Shown piece by piece: positions 50,816 through 61,589 of a stretch of 64,000 nucleotides of DNA. Position 1 is the stretch's first letter, and the number at the start of each line of letters is the position of its first letter. The stretch comes from Sciurus carolinensis. Lineage: Eukaryota > Chordata > Mammalia > Rodentia > Sciuridae. The position numbers and the translations under genes were made by a program. Below the pieces are notes generated by a model. The model ran no database searches. It was given only the letters and a program-made list of their open reading frames with translations, and had not been told where the DNA came from. Where the stretch lies: positions 33,374,454-33,438,453 of the forward strand of contig NC_062232.1 of NCBI RefSeq assembly GCF_902686445.1, given 5' to 3'.

Positions 50816-52514
50816 ATCTAACCTTCCTTTCACCCTGCCTCCTCACACCGGTTAGTGTCATTTCTCTTTCCTTCACAGTGTCAAATTTCTTGAAAGAGTC
50901 ATCTACACCTCCTCCCGCCCACTGACTGCACAGTTCACGGTCGCCGCTTTACCTCCTTCCCAGCAGAAGGGTGCGGGTGACCTGATGAGCATGCGCACTG
51001 GCGCGCCCCACCCTCCTGGAATAGATGGCGTAGCCCACGCTCATCGCTTGCTCACGAAGCTTCCCTTCGACCATGCATGTTGTCCTTCGCAGGCTCCTTT
51101 CCCCCCACTGTTTAGCAATGGTGTGATTTGGGAGGCACTGACCTCTGCATGGTGGGTCTAATTGGCCAAAGCCAGTCAGCACGATCTTATCTCTTTTCCC
51201 ACAAGTGATTGGTTCAAGGATGGGCAGGGAATGATGAAAAGAAACCAGATCCTCAGTGATAGCAGAAAGTGCTGGAGTAAATTTGCCCTGAAGCCTGTTC
51301 TGCGCATGCGCTTTCCACTTCTGTGAGCCAATAAATTTCTTCAAGGCTTCTGCTAACACGATTTGTCTTTCCTGCCACGTAAAGTGTCCTCAGTGCCACA
51401 TACCTCCATGACATGCCATACAATCAACCACCTTCTGCTTGATTAATGGAAAACCCAAGGAATCATGGCTTAAACGTGTTAAAAGTTTGTGGATTTTGCT
51501 TTTTTTTTTTCCTTCCGGTCAGTGTAATAAGAATTCTGAGGGGAATGGGTTGCTAGTGTTGGAATCGTTTCAGCAGCTCAAAGATGTCAGAGCAATTTTC
51601 TTAGCATTCGCCTCATAATCCCAAGATGGCTTCTGTAGGTGCCACCATTACATCTATAGTCAAAACTGAAAGTGAGAGGTCAGAGCTGTGTCTTGTGGTT
51701 GCTCCAGGCTGCAGAGAACTCTGGGAAGGCAAGATTTTAGCTTTCCAGACCCTGTAGTGGAGGCAAGCTGGCTTGAAGGGCACCAGAGCCGGGTCTGAGT
51801 GAACCAACCTCAAGTAAGACAATCCTCCTCAAGTCCTCAGGGCTCCTTCTGGAGTCTTCTTTTTCCTCCCTCCTAGTTCTCACATAGCTTTGCTGTCAGG
51901 CCCCAGACACCTTTTCTGGACTTCTACTCTCTTGAGCAAGCTTGTTGGTTGCTAGAGGATTCCAAATGTATATCTCCAGGCCCACCCTCCCTTCTGTGTG
52001 GCTGTTTGCTTAGCTGCCTCACCTCCACCTGCTGTCCCACAGATGCCTGGCCCCTTACACCACTGTCCCAGTGCTACTGGTGGGCCAGAGTCAACTTCAC
52101 CTCCCAAGTCCTCACCAGACTACACCCAGAGGATCTGCAATACTCAGCATCTGGATACCCCAAATTGCGCCAGATGCTCATGATTATGGAGTGAAGGACA
52201 GCTACCTTCTGGAACACGGGAGGGGAGCCAGGTGGTGGGGGGAGAGGTCCTAGAAAGAAAGACAACATGGTGGCTGCAGACTCCATTTCTGGTTTTGACA
52301 GAAGTTCTTAGGAGTCCACAGTGTGATTTTTAAAAAACCCTTCTGCTTTCTAGGCTCTGAGGTCCTATAATGACTCCAGGAACTTGTCTCTGATTTTTCC
52401 AAGGACTGGTCAGATTTTGTGGCTTCATATTTTCCTCAGTCTCCAGAGGGTTTGAGGATAGCCAGCAGTGGATTGCTGGCCTTTGTCAGAAAGTTGTACA
52501 GAGTGGGCACGCTG
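50816..52514. other. Unassigned sequence, one segment with NRF1-like sites
   Basis: Mostly unassigned. The 50930-51370 segment carries GAGCATGCGCAC at 50988 and a perfect NRF1 core TGCGCATGCGC at 51301-51311, with several CpGs and GCCAATAAA at 51329. It may be an old LTR I cannot name. No exon is recognised. Confidence 0.35.
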
Positions 52515-52647
52515 AAAGATGGAAGGGAGGAGAGAAGGAGGGAGGGAGGAAGGAGAAGGAGGAGGGAAGAGAGGGAGGGAAAGGGTAAGAGAGGGAGAGA
52601 GAAAAGAAAGAAGAAAGGAAGGGAGGGAGGGAGGGAGGGAGGAAGGA

Positions 52648-52703
<56 letters not shown>

Positions 52704-52760
52704 AGAAAGAAAGGAAGGAAGGGAGGAAAGAAAGAAAGAAAGAAAGGAAAAGAAAGAAAG
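52515..52760. repeat. Polypurine microsatellite (GGGA, GAAA, GAGA)
   Basis: GGGA/GGAA units lead into a pure (GAAA)n run at about 52646-52702 and then mixed GAAA/GGAA. The Lys/Arg/Glu-rich frames on plus and Ser/Phe/Leu/Pro-rich frames on minus are low-complexity artefacts. Confidence 0.96.
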
Positions 52761-52789
52761 ACCTGCAACTGTGAGAGCCCCAGGCCTAA

Positions 52790-52920
52790 CCCAGGGTTTT
52801 CTCCTCTGCATCCTCAGGTCGCCTCCCTCTGTGGGCCTCAATTTCCTCTTCTGCAGAAAGAAGGCCTGGATTAGATCACTCCCCAGGCCTCTCCTAGCCT
52901 TGACATTCTGTGATTTTCTC
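52790..52920 (+). mobile_element. MIR-like fragment (weak)
   Basis: GGGCCTCAATTTCCTCTTCTGCAGAAAGAAGGC and GACATTCTGTGATTTTC resemble the 3' part of MIR (CCTCAGTTTCCTCATCTG, CATTCTATGATTC). Confidence 0.5.
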
Positions 52921-53413
52921 ATTTCCTTCAGACTCCAGGGGCCTGCAGACCCCGTGCTAATGTGCATGAATAAAACATAGACATCCTAAAGCTCTAAATA
53001 TTGCAAGTATTTGCTCTGGATTTGTTCTCACTTAACTGCGTGGTAAGCAGCGTCCAGCTGGGGCCCCACAGCCTCCTGTTTGGATTGTTCCAGTGTGGCC
53101 CAACTCCCTGAGGAGGCCGATGGAGTGTGGGGGAGGCCCAGCCTCAGCCTGGCTGCCTTAGCCTGGGCCCTCCTCCCTCCACCCGTCCCACAAGCTGGAC
53201 CAGGGAGGGGCTTTGTTCTTCGGCCTCAACTCCAAAGCACCTTGCTGAGTCCCCTGTGCACTGCTCCAAGCGCTAATCCCCACTGCCCCGGGGACATTTC
53301 CCTTGGTTGTCTGCCCTGGGCCTTCAACACTTGTCCACAAGATCCAACCTCGGAGGCAGCTTTTCTCCATTGCAGGAGGCTACCTTTCGGCTGCCAGTCT
53401 TCTGCCAGCTATT
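52921..53413. other. Unassigned sequence
   Basis: A 118-residue plus frame at 53080-53436 is Pro/Leu/Ser-rich without a domain. No exon is supported. Confidence 0.3.
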
Positions 53414-53463
53414 TTCCTATAGAAAATACATTATAGAAAATAGCTATGTATTTTCTATAGGAA
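53414..53463. repeat. Perfect 18-bp inverted repeat, 14-nt loop
   Basis: Arms 53414-53431 (TTCCTATAGAAAATACAT) and 53446-53463 are exact reverse complements. The loop contains a third, direct TATAGAAAATA copy (53433-53443). Confidence 0.92.
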
Positions 53464-54245
53464 CGCAACAGATATTATTTTTTCCCTAACCTTAAGTTTT
53501 CTTAAAAAATATTTTTTGAGAACTTCTCAGTGTACCAAACCATCCCAGAAAGTACAGAGATTTCCTGTGTACCCGTCCCCTGCCTCCGTTTCTCCTATTA
53601 TGAACATCTGCATTAGTGTGTTATATTTGTTACAATCTATGAACCAATATTGGTACCTTATCATGTACTAAGGCCCATGGTTTATGGTAGGTTCTAGTCT
53701 TTGTGTTATATATTCTATGGGTTTTGCTTAGTGTGTTATAGTATCGTACAGAATAGGTTCACCACCCTAGAAGTCCCCTGTGCTTTGTCTGCCTATTCAT
53801 CCCTCCATCCCCTTAACCTCTGGTAATCTTTTTTATTGTCTACATAGTTTTACAATTCCCAGAATGTCATAGACTTGGAAACAGAGTATGTAGCCTTTTT
53901 TAAAAAATTAATTTAATTTATTTTATTTTTCAGTACCAGGGATTGAACCCAGGGGCACTTAACCACTGAGTCACGTCTCCAGTCCTTTTAAATTTTTATT
54001 TAAAGACAGGGTCTCACTAAGTTGTTGAGGCTGGTTTTGAACTTGCAATCCTCCTGCCTCAGCCTCCTGAGTCGCTGGGATTACAGGCATGTACCACTCA
54101 CTGAGCCTGGCTCGCATAGCCTTTTAAAATTGGCTTCTTTAGTTTAGTAATATGCATTTAAGTTTGCTCCAGGTCTTTTTGCAGTCTGATAGTTCATTTC
54201 TTTTTATTGCCTAATAATATTTTATTGTCTGAATGGACCACACAA
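53464..54245 (-). mobile_element. Probable old L1M 3' UTR, antisense, split by SINE
   Basis: GAAAGTACAGAGATTTCCTGTGTACCC, CCTATTATGAACATCTGC, GAACCAATATTGGTACCTTATC, and after the SINE GCTTCTTTAGTTTAGTAATATGCATTTAAG, AGTTCATTTCTTTTTATTGCC follow antisense L1M wording. Confidence 0.6.
53915..54113 (-). mobile_element. B1-ID dimeric SINE, antisense, with target-site duplication
   Basis: Full dimer from CAGTACCAGGGATTGAACCCAG to GGCATGTACCACTCACTGAGCCTGGC. Flanks ATGTAGCCTTTTTTAAAA (53888) and GCATAGCCTTTTAAAA (54114) are the duplication. Confidence 0.94.
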
Positions 54246-54540
54246 TAGATATAATTTTTGATGGATCAATTGGTTGAAAAGACCTAAAGTTCTAGATGAA
54301 CCACAATCCTCCAAATAAAAAGTCTTTAAGAAATCCAGATTTCAGGATGTTCTGACCAATATATGTGCACACTGTGTGTAACACAAAGAAAATCCAACAT
54401 CCTGAGAGCTGAATATACAGTATTAGTTATAAAGTGGTCACTTTTAACCACAGAAAAGTTCTTGTTTACCTAATTGCATTTAAAATGGGATTTGATTAAA
54501 GTTCTTTAACTACATTTTAGGTGTCCGTTCACACTACCAA
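54246..54540. other. Unassigned AT-rich sequence
   Basis: No recognised repeat or gene. Confidence 0.3.
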
Positions 54541-54665
54541 TTATGACCATACTAGATATTGTACAAATGGGGACACTTTTGAGAGTAAAAGTGAGATGCT
54601 ATTAATAATGATGCTCAGACCACAAGTGTAAACCAGGACTCTCGCAGATAATATATAGCGTTCCT
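54541..54665. mobile_element. Short DNA-transposon-like repeat fragment
   Basis: TTATGACCATACTAGAT, GGGGACACTTTTGAGAGTAAAAGTGAGATGCTATTAATAATGATG, GTAAACCAGGACTCTCG follows a known old repeat with GGTGACC-type ends. The name is not recalled. Confidence 0.5.
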
Positions 54666-54971
54666 ATTTATAACTGGTATCTGTCTTCTTAAAATAGCAG
54701 CTGAGGGAACATAGGATATTTTTGTGCTTCTCCAAAAATATTAGATGGCACATCAGTTAAGTTTATACAAGCTGAGGTAACACATAAAGTAGCAAATCTT
54801 TTTACTTTTCACTCACTTAAACTCTAAAACAGTTAATGCTGATTGACAGGGGTGGGAGGCAGTGGGAGTGGCCGTATGTGTGTAGGAGGGGGAATGTTCG
54901 GCTCCAGGCAGCCATTCGGTGACCCATGCTGATGGAAGCGTTTGTCATCTTCCCCTGATACCTGTCAAGTC

Positions 54972-55063
54972 GGGTGACCAATCATCCCGGCTTGTCTCCC
55001 CCTAAAGAGTTTCTGGAGCACAGACTTCCAGTGTTAAAATGGGGACAGTTCCTGGTCACCTAC
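54972..55063. mobile_element. Short DNA-transposon-like repeat, copy 2
   Basis: GGGTGACCAATCATCCCGGC, GACTTCCAGTGTTAAAATGGGGACAG, CCTGGTCACC. The ends GGTGACC and GGTCACC are inverted. It is the same family as 41388. Confidence 0.6.
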
Positions 55064-55918
55064 TTTTGAGATTTCCCTACTGGTGGGAAGGGAGAGAAGA
55101 GAGAGTGAAGAGTGACATGGGAGGTTTTATGGGCCAAGCAACTCATCACATCTGCCTACCCTGTATTGGTGAGAACTCAGGCTCATGGCCACATGCAAGG
55201 GATTCTGGGAAATGTAGTTTAGCTGTGTGCCCCAAAGGAAAAGGAAATGGTTGAGTGATTTCTGTAAAGGTGGGGAAATTATCGTGTCTTTTCTTAACTA
55301 CTGGGACCTCAGATGAGATCAGTCTTCAACAGTTGGCATTGTCTGGGAGGGACTGGTGTCCCCTCCCTTTTGAAATCAGTCTCATTTGCCTAGCAGTCAA
55401 TAGCATTCAACTGTGGGTGTCCCCCTAGCTCAGGCTTCTGCTAGCGGGTCATCTTTAACACCCTGTGTATTCCGACGGCAGTTAGTGCCCTTCACCATCA
55501 CGGACTCTCCGAGCATCTCTGGGAAATGGGTTAGGGCTGGGGGAAGCCACATTCTTCTAGGGGATGCCGCAGGCTTCCCTTGCGCAGGCTCTGTCCTCTC
55601 CTGGGTACCCTTGATGGAGCCAGAGACCAGAGCTGGAAGGCGAGTTGCTGGGTCTTGATGTCAGGGTCTCAGAAGCTTGGTAACAGCCCATTATGCCTTC
55701 CTGGGCGAGGAGGAGATTGTCCCAGAAGTGGAGAAGGATGTGATGCTACTTGAACTCATTTCATTGCCTGCGATGAGCCGAGGTCAAGGAGCTAGATGGA
55801 CTACCTGTCAGCTGAGTTCTGAGAGCTCCCCCGCCCCCAGAGGCCAAAGGCTCTTGGCAGTGTGGGCTTGGAAGCTGGCCTTTTCTTTCTTAACTCTCTC
55901 TTTGGGGTCATAGACTCA
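55064..55918. other. Unassigned, with a short old repeat scrap
   Basis: GGCCACATGCAAGGGATTCTGGGAAATGTAGTTTAGCTGTGTGCCC at about 55187-55232 matches the repeat at 58400-58440. The rest is unrecognised. Confidence 0.35.
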
Positions 55919-56197
55919 GTCACTGTATGAATGTCCTGTGGCAGTTGTCACCAATTACCACAAACTTGGTGGCTCCCAGTTCTGGAAACCAAAAGACTGG
56001 AACTCAGTATCACTAAACAGAAAACATGGTGTCCACAGGACTAAGCTCCCTCTGGAGGCTGTGGGGAGAGCCTGTCCCTTGTCTCTCTAGCTCCTGGAGG
56101 TGCACTCCTCTCGTCTCTATAATCTCCCATCACCCCCATCTTATAAGGACACTTGGGATAGCATTTAGGATCCAGGAGATTCTCCTTATCTCAAGGT
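55919..56197 (-). mobile_element. MaLR-type LTR fragment, antisense
   Basis: GAATGTCCTGTGGCAGTTGTCACCAATTACCACAAACTTGGTGGC, CTCCCTCTGGAGGCTGTGGGGAGAGCC, CTTATAAGGACACTTGGGATAGCATTTAGG is a shortened antisense MLT1-like LTR. Confidence 0.7.
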
Positions 56198-56206
56198 CCT
56201 TAACTT

Positions 56207-56421
56207 GGCTGGGCGCAGCGGTGCATGCCGGTAATCCCAGCAGCTCAGGAGACTGAGGCAGGAGGATCGCCAGCTCAAAACCAGCCTCAGCAACTTAGTG
56301 AGGCCCTAAGCAACTCAGTGAGACCCCTTCTCTAAATAAAATACAAAAAAGGGCTGGGGATGCGGCTCAGTGGTTAAGTGCCCCTGAGTTCAATCCAAGG
56401 TACCAAAAATAAAACACAAAA
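56207..56421 (+). mobile_element. B1-ID dimeric SINE, sense, with target-site duplication
   Basis: GGCTGGGCGCAGCGGTGCATGCC, GTAATCCCAGCAGC, CAGCCTCAGCAACTTAG, ID unit GGGCTGGGGATGCGGCTCAG, tail ACCAAAAATAAAACACAAAA. CCTTAACTT at 56198-56206 and 56422-56430 is a perfect 9-bp duplication. Confidence 0.96.
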
Positions 56422-56639
56422 CCTTAACTTATTTGCACCTGTCCCCACCCCTTTTTTTCTTTTACCATCTAAGGCATCAAATGTTGCAGGGATTAAAGCA
56501 GAAACATCATTTTTTGTTGTTTTTTGTTAGTTTTTGCAGGCACTCCTTACCCTCCCACAGACACTAAGACACAAAATACTTCAAAGAGTGTGAGACCCTT
56601 TCTGGATACACATGGTGGGTAGGAAGGGATGGGAAGAAA

Positions 56640-56800
56640 ACCATCTGCTCTGTGCTGGATGCTCATGATCTCGTTTGATTCTTCCAGAGCCTTCTTGGCA
56701 GGTATTATTGTTTTACTTGGGAGCGTGAGACCCAGAGAGATTAAACGACTTGCTTAAGGTAATAGAGTGGGTAAGAGGTGAAGCTGGACTTCCATAGGGC
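56640..56800 (-). mobile_element. MIR SINE, antisense
   Basis: CTGCTCTGTGCTGGATGCTCATGATCTCG, GCAGGTATTATTGTTTTACTTGGGAGCGTGAGACCCAGAGAG, CGACTTGCTTAAGGTAATAGAGTGGG matches antisense MIR. Confidence 0.82.
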
Positions 56801-57502
56801 TGTCTGACTTCAGAGCTTGTGTTATTTTTAGGGAAACACCGGAAGTTCCATGAGGGCGGGACTCAGTGAGAATGCAGAGGAGCAAGCGCACTTGCACGTG
56901 TTGGCTGGATCAACTATCTCCTCTGGGTAGGAGTGTCTGGCCTTTCGCTTGTGTCCGGGCTAATCCCTTAGGGGTGGGCTACTGCAACCTGGCTGCAGGT
57001 CCTGAGTTTAGATGCCGCCAACCCAGAACCTAGACAGGTCCCAGAACCTCTTTCTCAATCCTCTTTTCCCTAATGTTGCCTCTTGGTTTTTACCCAGGCT
57101 TCTCTAGTCCTGTTACCTCATTTCTAGCTTCCCCTTTATCTCCTCCAATGGATCAATCCATTGCCTCTTTTCACCCCCAGTGTTCTGGAAAGTTCCTCCT
57201 CTTGTCACCACTGTGTTTGGTAACTTCTTTGTCTACAAGAAGACAGACAAAAGGCCATAATACTGGATGTAAATAAGTTAGCCAATGGATGTGTAAGGAC
57301 ATACTTCTTTGCATGAATAGACGTGTTTTTGAACCTTATTTACAAACTGGTGCTTTACCCGTGGGGCTGATTGGAAGTGAATAGTGAAGAATTTAAACTA
57401 TTTGGTTCCCCTCTGAACTTACTTGAGAACAAATCAGTTCTTCCTGTTTATTTTGGTGTTTTTCCTCTTTAAACCAATGAATAAGCAAATCTAGGCCATA
57501 TA

Positions 57503-57504
<2 letters not shown>
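56801..57504. other. Unassigned sequence
   Basis: No recognised repeat or exon. Confidence 0.3.

Positions 57505-57546
<42 letters not shown>
57505..57546. repeat. (GT)21 microsatellite
   Basis: Uninterrupted GT run immediately before an antisense ID element. Confidence 0.97.
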
Positions 57547-57547
<1 letters not shown>

Positions 57548-57619
57548 GCTAGGGATGGAACATGGAACCCGGGACTCGTGCATGCTAAAGTGCTCTACCA
57601 CTGAGGCACATGCCCGGTC
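57547..57619 (-). mobile_element. ID SINE, antisense, diverged
   Basis: GCTAGGGATGGAACATGGAACCCGGG, CATGCTAAAGTGCTC, TACCACTGAGGCACATGCCCGGTCCC is an altered ID unit reversed. Confidence 0.82.
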
Positions 57620-57633
57620 CCTCTCCTCTTTTT

Positions 57634-57842
57634 TTTTAATCCCCCTGGTACTGGGGATTGAACCCAGGGGCACTTAACCACTGAGCCGCATCCCCAGCCC
57701 TTTTAATTTTTTATTTAGAGGCAGGGTCTCACTAAGTTACTTAGAGCCTTGCTAAGTTGCTGAGGCTGGCTTTGAACTCATGATTCTCCTGCCTCAGTTT
57801 CCTGAGCTGCTGGGGTTACAGGCCTGCGCCACCATGCCGGTC
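57634..57842 (-). mobile_element. B1-ID dimeric SINE, antisense, with perfect 16-bp duplication
   Basis: Full dimer from GGTACTGGGGATTGAACCCAG to GGCCTGCGCCACCATGCCGG. TCCCTCTCCTCTTTTT is exact at 57618-57633 and 57843-57858, with the left copy overlapping the end of the ID element, so the dimer inserted beside that ID. Confidence 0.96.
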
Positions 57843-57858
57843 TCCCTCTCCTCTTTTT

Positions 57859-58084
57859 CTGATGAGAGACGGAGGTGGAGAGGCAAGCTGCTGTTTGCAT
57901 TTTGTCATTTGTGCCCTTAAGGGGAAACAGATGAGTACTCGCTAGAACCGATAAGTAGTTAAGAGCTAGGTGTGCATGCATGCATGTGTACCCTTGGCTA
58001 GTTAGAAGATTGCAACCAGGAGGAAGCATACAGTTGGAACAGCTGAACCTTGTGGGCTTCCGAAACTGTTTTAGACAGGAAAGT
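57859..58084. other. Unassigned sequence
   Basis: No recognised element. Confidence 0.3.
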
Positions 58085-58480
58085 CTAGGCTAGGCCCAAC
58101 AACAAATAAGCCCTTACTATCTCAGTGGCTGAGAACCACAGGAGCTAATTTCTTCTTCATAAAATGTCTGATAGAGGCTATTAGGGGTCTTTTCTTTCCA
58201 GTAACTTGAGGATCCAGATTCCCTTCATTCCAGGATGCTCTGTCTTACCATCTTACCATCTCATCCGGCCTCTACGATTGTTCCTGAAGGTGACAATACA
58301 GCAGGAAGATGACATAAGATGTTTTTAATGGTGAGGCCTGGGAGAAATGGCTGACATTATTTCCAATTACATCCCATTGGCCAGAACTCTGTCCTATGAC
58401 CTCAATCTAACTTCAAGGGAAACTGGGAAATGTAGTCTTTTTATGATCCCAGAAAGAAGAAAATGAAATTAGCAACCAAG
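58085..58480 (-). repeat. Old interspersed repeat (LTR-like), family not assigned
   Basis: CCATTGGCCAGAACTCTGTCCTATGACCTC..GGGAAACTGGGAAATGTAGTC is wording of a common old mammalian repeat that also left a scrap at 55187. The family and the strand are uncertain. Confidence 0.45.
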
Positions 58481-58784
58481 TAGGATTATTTCTTTTACCC
58501 ACCCTTTTCAGAGGCTTCCATTCTTGTCTATCTATCCCTGTCAAGTTCCTAAGGCCTCCTCACTTAGTCCCTCATCAACACACCTCTCCGTATTTCCTTT
58601 TCACTAAGGAATATAAATTACTGTTAATAGCCTAAAACATGACCCTTCTTAGAGATAGTTGCTTGTTAAAACAAGTATAAGCTTTTGACCAGAGGAATTT
58701 CACCCATGAGTAAGTTAGTAGGGGAGATATTTGGGGGCTCCTGGAGTAACAGATCGGGCAGGTCCTGTATGTCCTCTTTGGTGC
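58481..58784. other. Unassigned sequence
   Basis: No recognised element. Confidence 0.3.
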
Positions 58785-58957
58785 CATTTTGTCACAGTTC
58801 CAGTCTAGCATTCAAGCAACTGATACCTAGACTACAGCCCTGTGAGACACTCTACACTAGAACAGTCCTGGATTCCTGAGTGTATGGGATAAAAAACTCT
58901 TGCCTTTTCAAGTTGTGGACTTTGGGGATAATTTGTTACGCGGCAATACGTAACTGC
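58785..58957 (+). mobile_element. MLT1-type LTR 3' end
   Basis: GACTTTGGGGATAATTTGTTACGCGGCAATACGTAACTGC is the terminal motif of older MLT1 LTRs. The body upstream is strongly diverged. Confidence 0.6.
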
Positions 58958-59049
58958 TACAATGCTCATCTTTCCACCTTCAGGTCCACCACCAGATGCA
59001 GGTCAATGTTCCTACACAGGTGGCTTAACCAGTTAGCACAATTACGTCA

Positions 59050-59132
59050 AGCCCAGTTCCACAATAAATCCCTTGCACTGTATCACTCAGAGTGGTTCTG
59101 TTTCTCTGATCAAACCCTACCTGATATCCTAA
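59050..59132 (+). mobile_element. LTR 3'-end fragment (weak)
   Basis: AGTGGTTCTGTTTCTCTGATCAAACCCTACCTGATA resembles the 3' end of MaLR LTRs (GTTCTGTTTCTCTG..GAACCCT..CTAATA). Confidence 0.45.
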
Positions 59133-59179
59133 GAAACTTAGGGGAGACATTTCCCATTCTTTTTGTCATCGGTTTCCTC

Positions 59180-59357
59180 AGCAGCAAAGGTTCTCAACTT
59201 TTGATTGGAATTACTTAGAGAGTTTAAAGAAAATACTCTGTCTAGGTCTTACATTCAGAAATTCTGATTTAATTGGTCTAGGGTGTGGTTTAAACATCAG
59301 GATCTCTTAAAGCTCCCGAGTGCTTTTAATATGCAGGCAGAGGTGAAAATCACTGAC
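59180..59357 (+). mobile_element. MER20-like hAT-Charlie MITE
   Basis: GTTCTCAACTTTTGATTGGAATTACTTAGAGAG, TTCAGAAATTCTGATTTAATTGGTCTAGGGTGTGG, CATCAGGATCTCTTAAAGCTCCCGAG, GTGAAAATCACTGACC follows MER20/MER5-type order at nearly full length. Confidence 0.7.
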
Positions 59358-60204
59358 CTACAGATTGGGCCTGCCCTCTCCAGACCTCCTTGGTGCTGGG
59401 ACACTCACACCCAATCCAAGCACCCATGATAATTTGGATCAGGGGTTTTTGACACCCAGAAGCAGGGGCCACATGTAATCTTCTGAATGGTGATGGTGGC
59501 TACAGCAAGACTGAGTCCCCAGAGTGGCGGGGCAATGTGGCAATGGCCTCTGAGGTCCTGTTCTGGTTCTTTAATTGCATCAGCTCTGCCATCAATGCTA
59601 TGAGAATTATCCAGTATACAATTAGTTACATTTATTTCTGCTCAGATCAGGGGGATTTTAAGGTCTGCTCTGATGCCAAAAGTCTGGATCTGAGAACCAG
59701 ATGGCATACTAACTCCCTAAGGGTACCCAGTCCCTCCTCAAGTTTCAGTTTCCTCCTCTGTCAAGGCAAGTGCTACGCTAGATGAGCTCCAGACCCTTTG
59801 TCTTGGGCTGGGTAGCCTGAGGACAGCTCTGAAGGGGACGTGGCTGTGCAGGTGGTTTCTGGACATACGTCTTCAGAGCCAACACATATGAGACCGAGGG
59901 AAGCAGGGGTGGACTGGAGAAGAGTAGGGCTAAGGCAGTCACAGCAGGAGATCTCCCATGATTTCCTGGGAACCTTGGACTAGTAATGACACTTCAGAGG
60001 CGTCCCCAATTGAGCCAAGGGGAATGGGTCTTTGTTCCCTCAAGAGGGCCAGTCATTGGATGTAGTTTGCCCCCAGGGAAAGGCACCTTCTCCTGGGGTA
60101 AGGCAGCTTTCTTGGGCTTAGTTTAGTTCCCAGAGAGAGACTGACCCTGAGACAAGTCAGCAGCTCACACCCCAACAGCTGAAGGAGCGAGAGTCCCTCA
60201 GTTT
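59358..60204. other. Unassigned with a MIR-like scrap
   Basis: CAAGTTTCAGTTTCCTCCTCTGTCAAGGCAAGTGC at about 59738-59772 looks like a MIR core. The rest is not recognised. Confidence 0.35.
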
Positions 60205-60543
60205 TGAAGGACGAGTGTCTTGTGCTGCTATCACAAATGACCATAAACTGGGTGAATTATAACAACCCACATTTGTTTCCCACAGTTCCAGAGGCTGGGA
60301 AGTCCAAGATCAAGGTGCTGATAGATTGGTGTCAGTTGAGGATCCACTTCCTGGTTCATAGACAGCCATCTTCTCTGGCCTTCATGTGGCGGAAGAGGCC
60401 GAGAAACTCTCTGATGCCTATCCTCATGACCTCATTACCCCCAAAGGTTCCACTTCTTAGTGCCATCCTCTTGGGGGTTAAAATGTCAACATATGAATTT
60501 GTGGAGGGGGACGCACACACAAATATTCAGTCCATAGCAGAGG
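60205..60543 (-). mobile_element. MLT1/MST-type LTR, near full length, antisense
   Basis: TCTTGTGCTGCTATCACAAATGACC, TTTCCCACAGTTCCAGAGGCTGGGAAGTCC, AAGATCAAGGTGCTGATAG, CATGTGGCGGAAGAGGCC, TTGGGGGTTAAAATGTCAACATATGAATTTG, ATTCAGTCCATAGCAG is the full antisense order. Confidence 0.88.
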
Positions 60544-61381
60544 TGATCTGACGGATGCGTCCCAGTGAGCATTACCTCTTCCTAGTGCAAAGATTCTGGG
60601 ATTGTAGCTACAGCCCTAGGGTCATGTATGGAGAAGGGGTGCATCTCTTACTCTCTTTGGCTGGGCATGGCGTCAGATGCCCCAGGAGAGTAGCTGAAAG
60701 GTTCCAGGAGACCGAGAGCTTGATTAAAGCATAACAACTCTCCTTAAAACCTCCCTCGCCATTAGCAGAGGGGAGCCAGCGGGAGGTGTCAAGTCAACTT
60801 ACTCCCAAGAAGCAAGGCCCCAGGGAAAAATTAAAAGGTACTCCTAGAGAAAGGAGTGGCTTCCAGAAGGAAAGTCTCCCAGGTATAGCACTCAAGTCCC
60901 CAGAGCGGGGAAGATAACAGAGTTGCAAGGGACTGTGGTCGCCATGGTAATGGTATCTCGGATTCCCACCAAATATAAGCTGCTGACGGACCTGTCAATC
61001 ACACAGCATCTCCATTCACAGTGGGCGCAGACAGGGGCCGTCGAGGGCAGGGAAGAAAGGAGGCTGCTTTAGTGTGTGCATGCCGCAGACCCAGGGGAGC
61101 ATTTGTGCTCAGGTATGTGTCTTTGCATGTGTGACTCTTTATCAGGGCGTCTCTGCACGTAAACATGGAAAACCAAGTGTGTTGGGGCCGGGACTGAGCG
61201 TCAAGGCTGGACCCACGGCCCGTGAAGTTCAGGCAGAGCAGGATATTTCAATGAAGAGGCATGACTTTAAGGCCTCTTCACTCTGTTGCGAAATATCATC
61301 AACTGTCATTGTTTGCTCATTATAAAATAATTTCTTTGGAGAAAATTTCCCCCTTCAATATCCTCATTCACAATGCAAACA
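60544..61381. other. Unassigned sequence
   Basis: No recognised repeat or exon. Confidence 0.3.
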
Positions 61382-61575
61382 CAGTCATGTGTCGATTCGC
61401 TCCAGGAACACTTCGGAGAATTCACCATGAGGTGATTTCATCATTGTGTGAACACCACAGTGGACCTACACACACTGAGGTGGAAATGACATCACTAGGT
61501 GACATAATCTGATGGGACCGCCATTGTGTATGCAGCCTGGTGTTGATGGAAGTGTCGTTATATGGCACATGCTTG
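61382..61575. mobile_element. Tigger-like MITE with internal deletion
   Basis: CAGTCATGTGTCGATTCGC, GGTGATTTCATCATTGTGTGAACACCACAGTGGACC and CATAATCTGATGGGACCGCCATTGTG, ending CGTTATATGGCACATGCTTG. It is the same family as 50384 but has lost its middle. Ends are inverted. Confidence 0.75.
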
Positions 61576-61589
61576 TAACAGTGAGTTAA

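Noticed and set aside
52419..52980. Frames of 110-180 residues rich in Lys/Arg/Glu (plus) or Ser/Phe/Leu/Pro (minus)
   Set aside because: They derive from the GAAA/GGGA purine tract.
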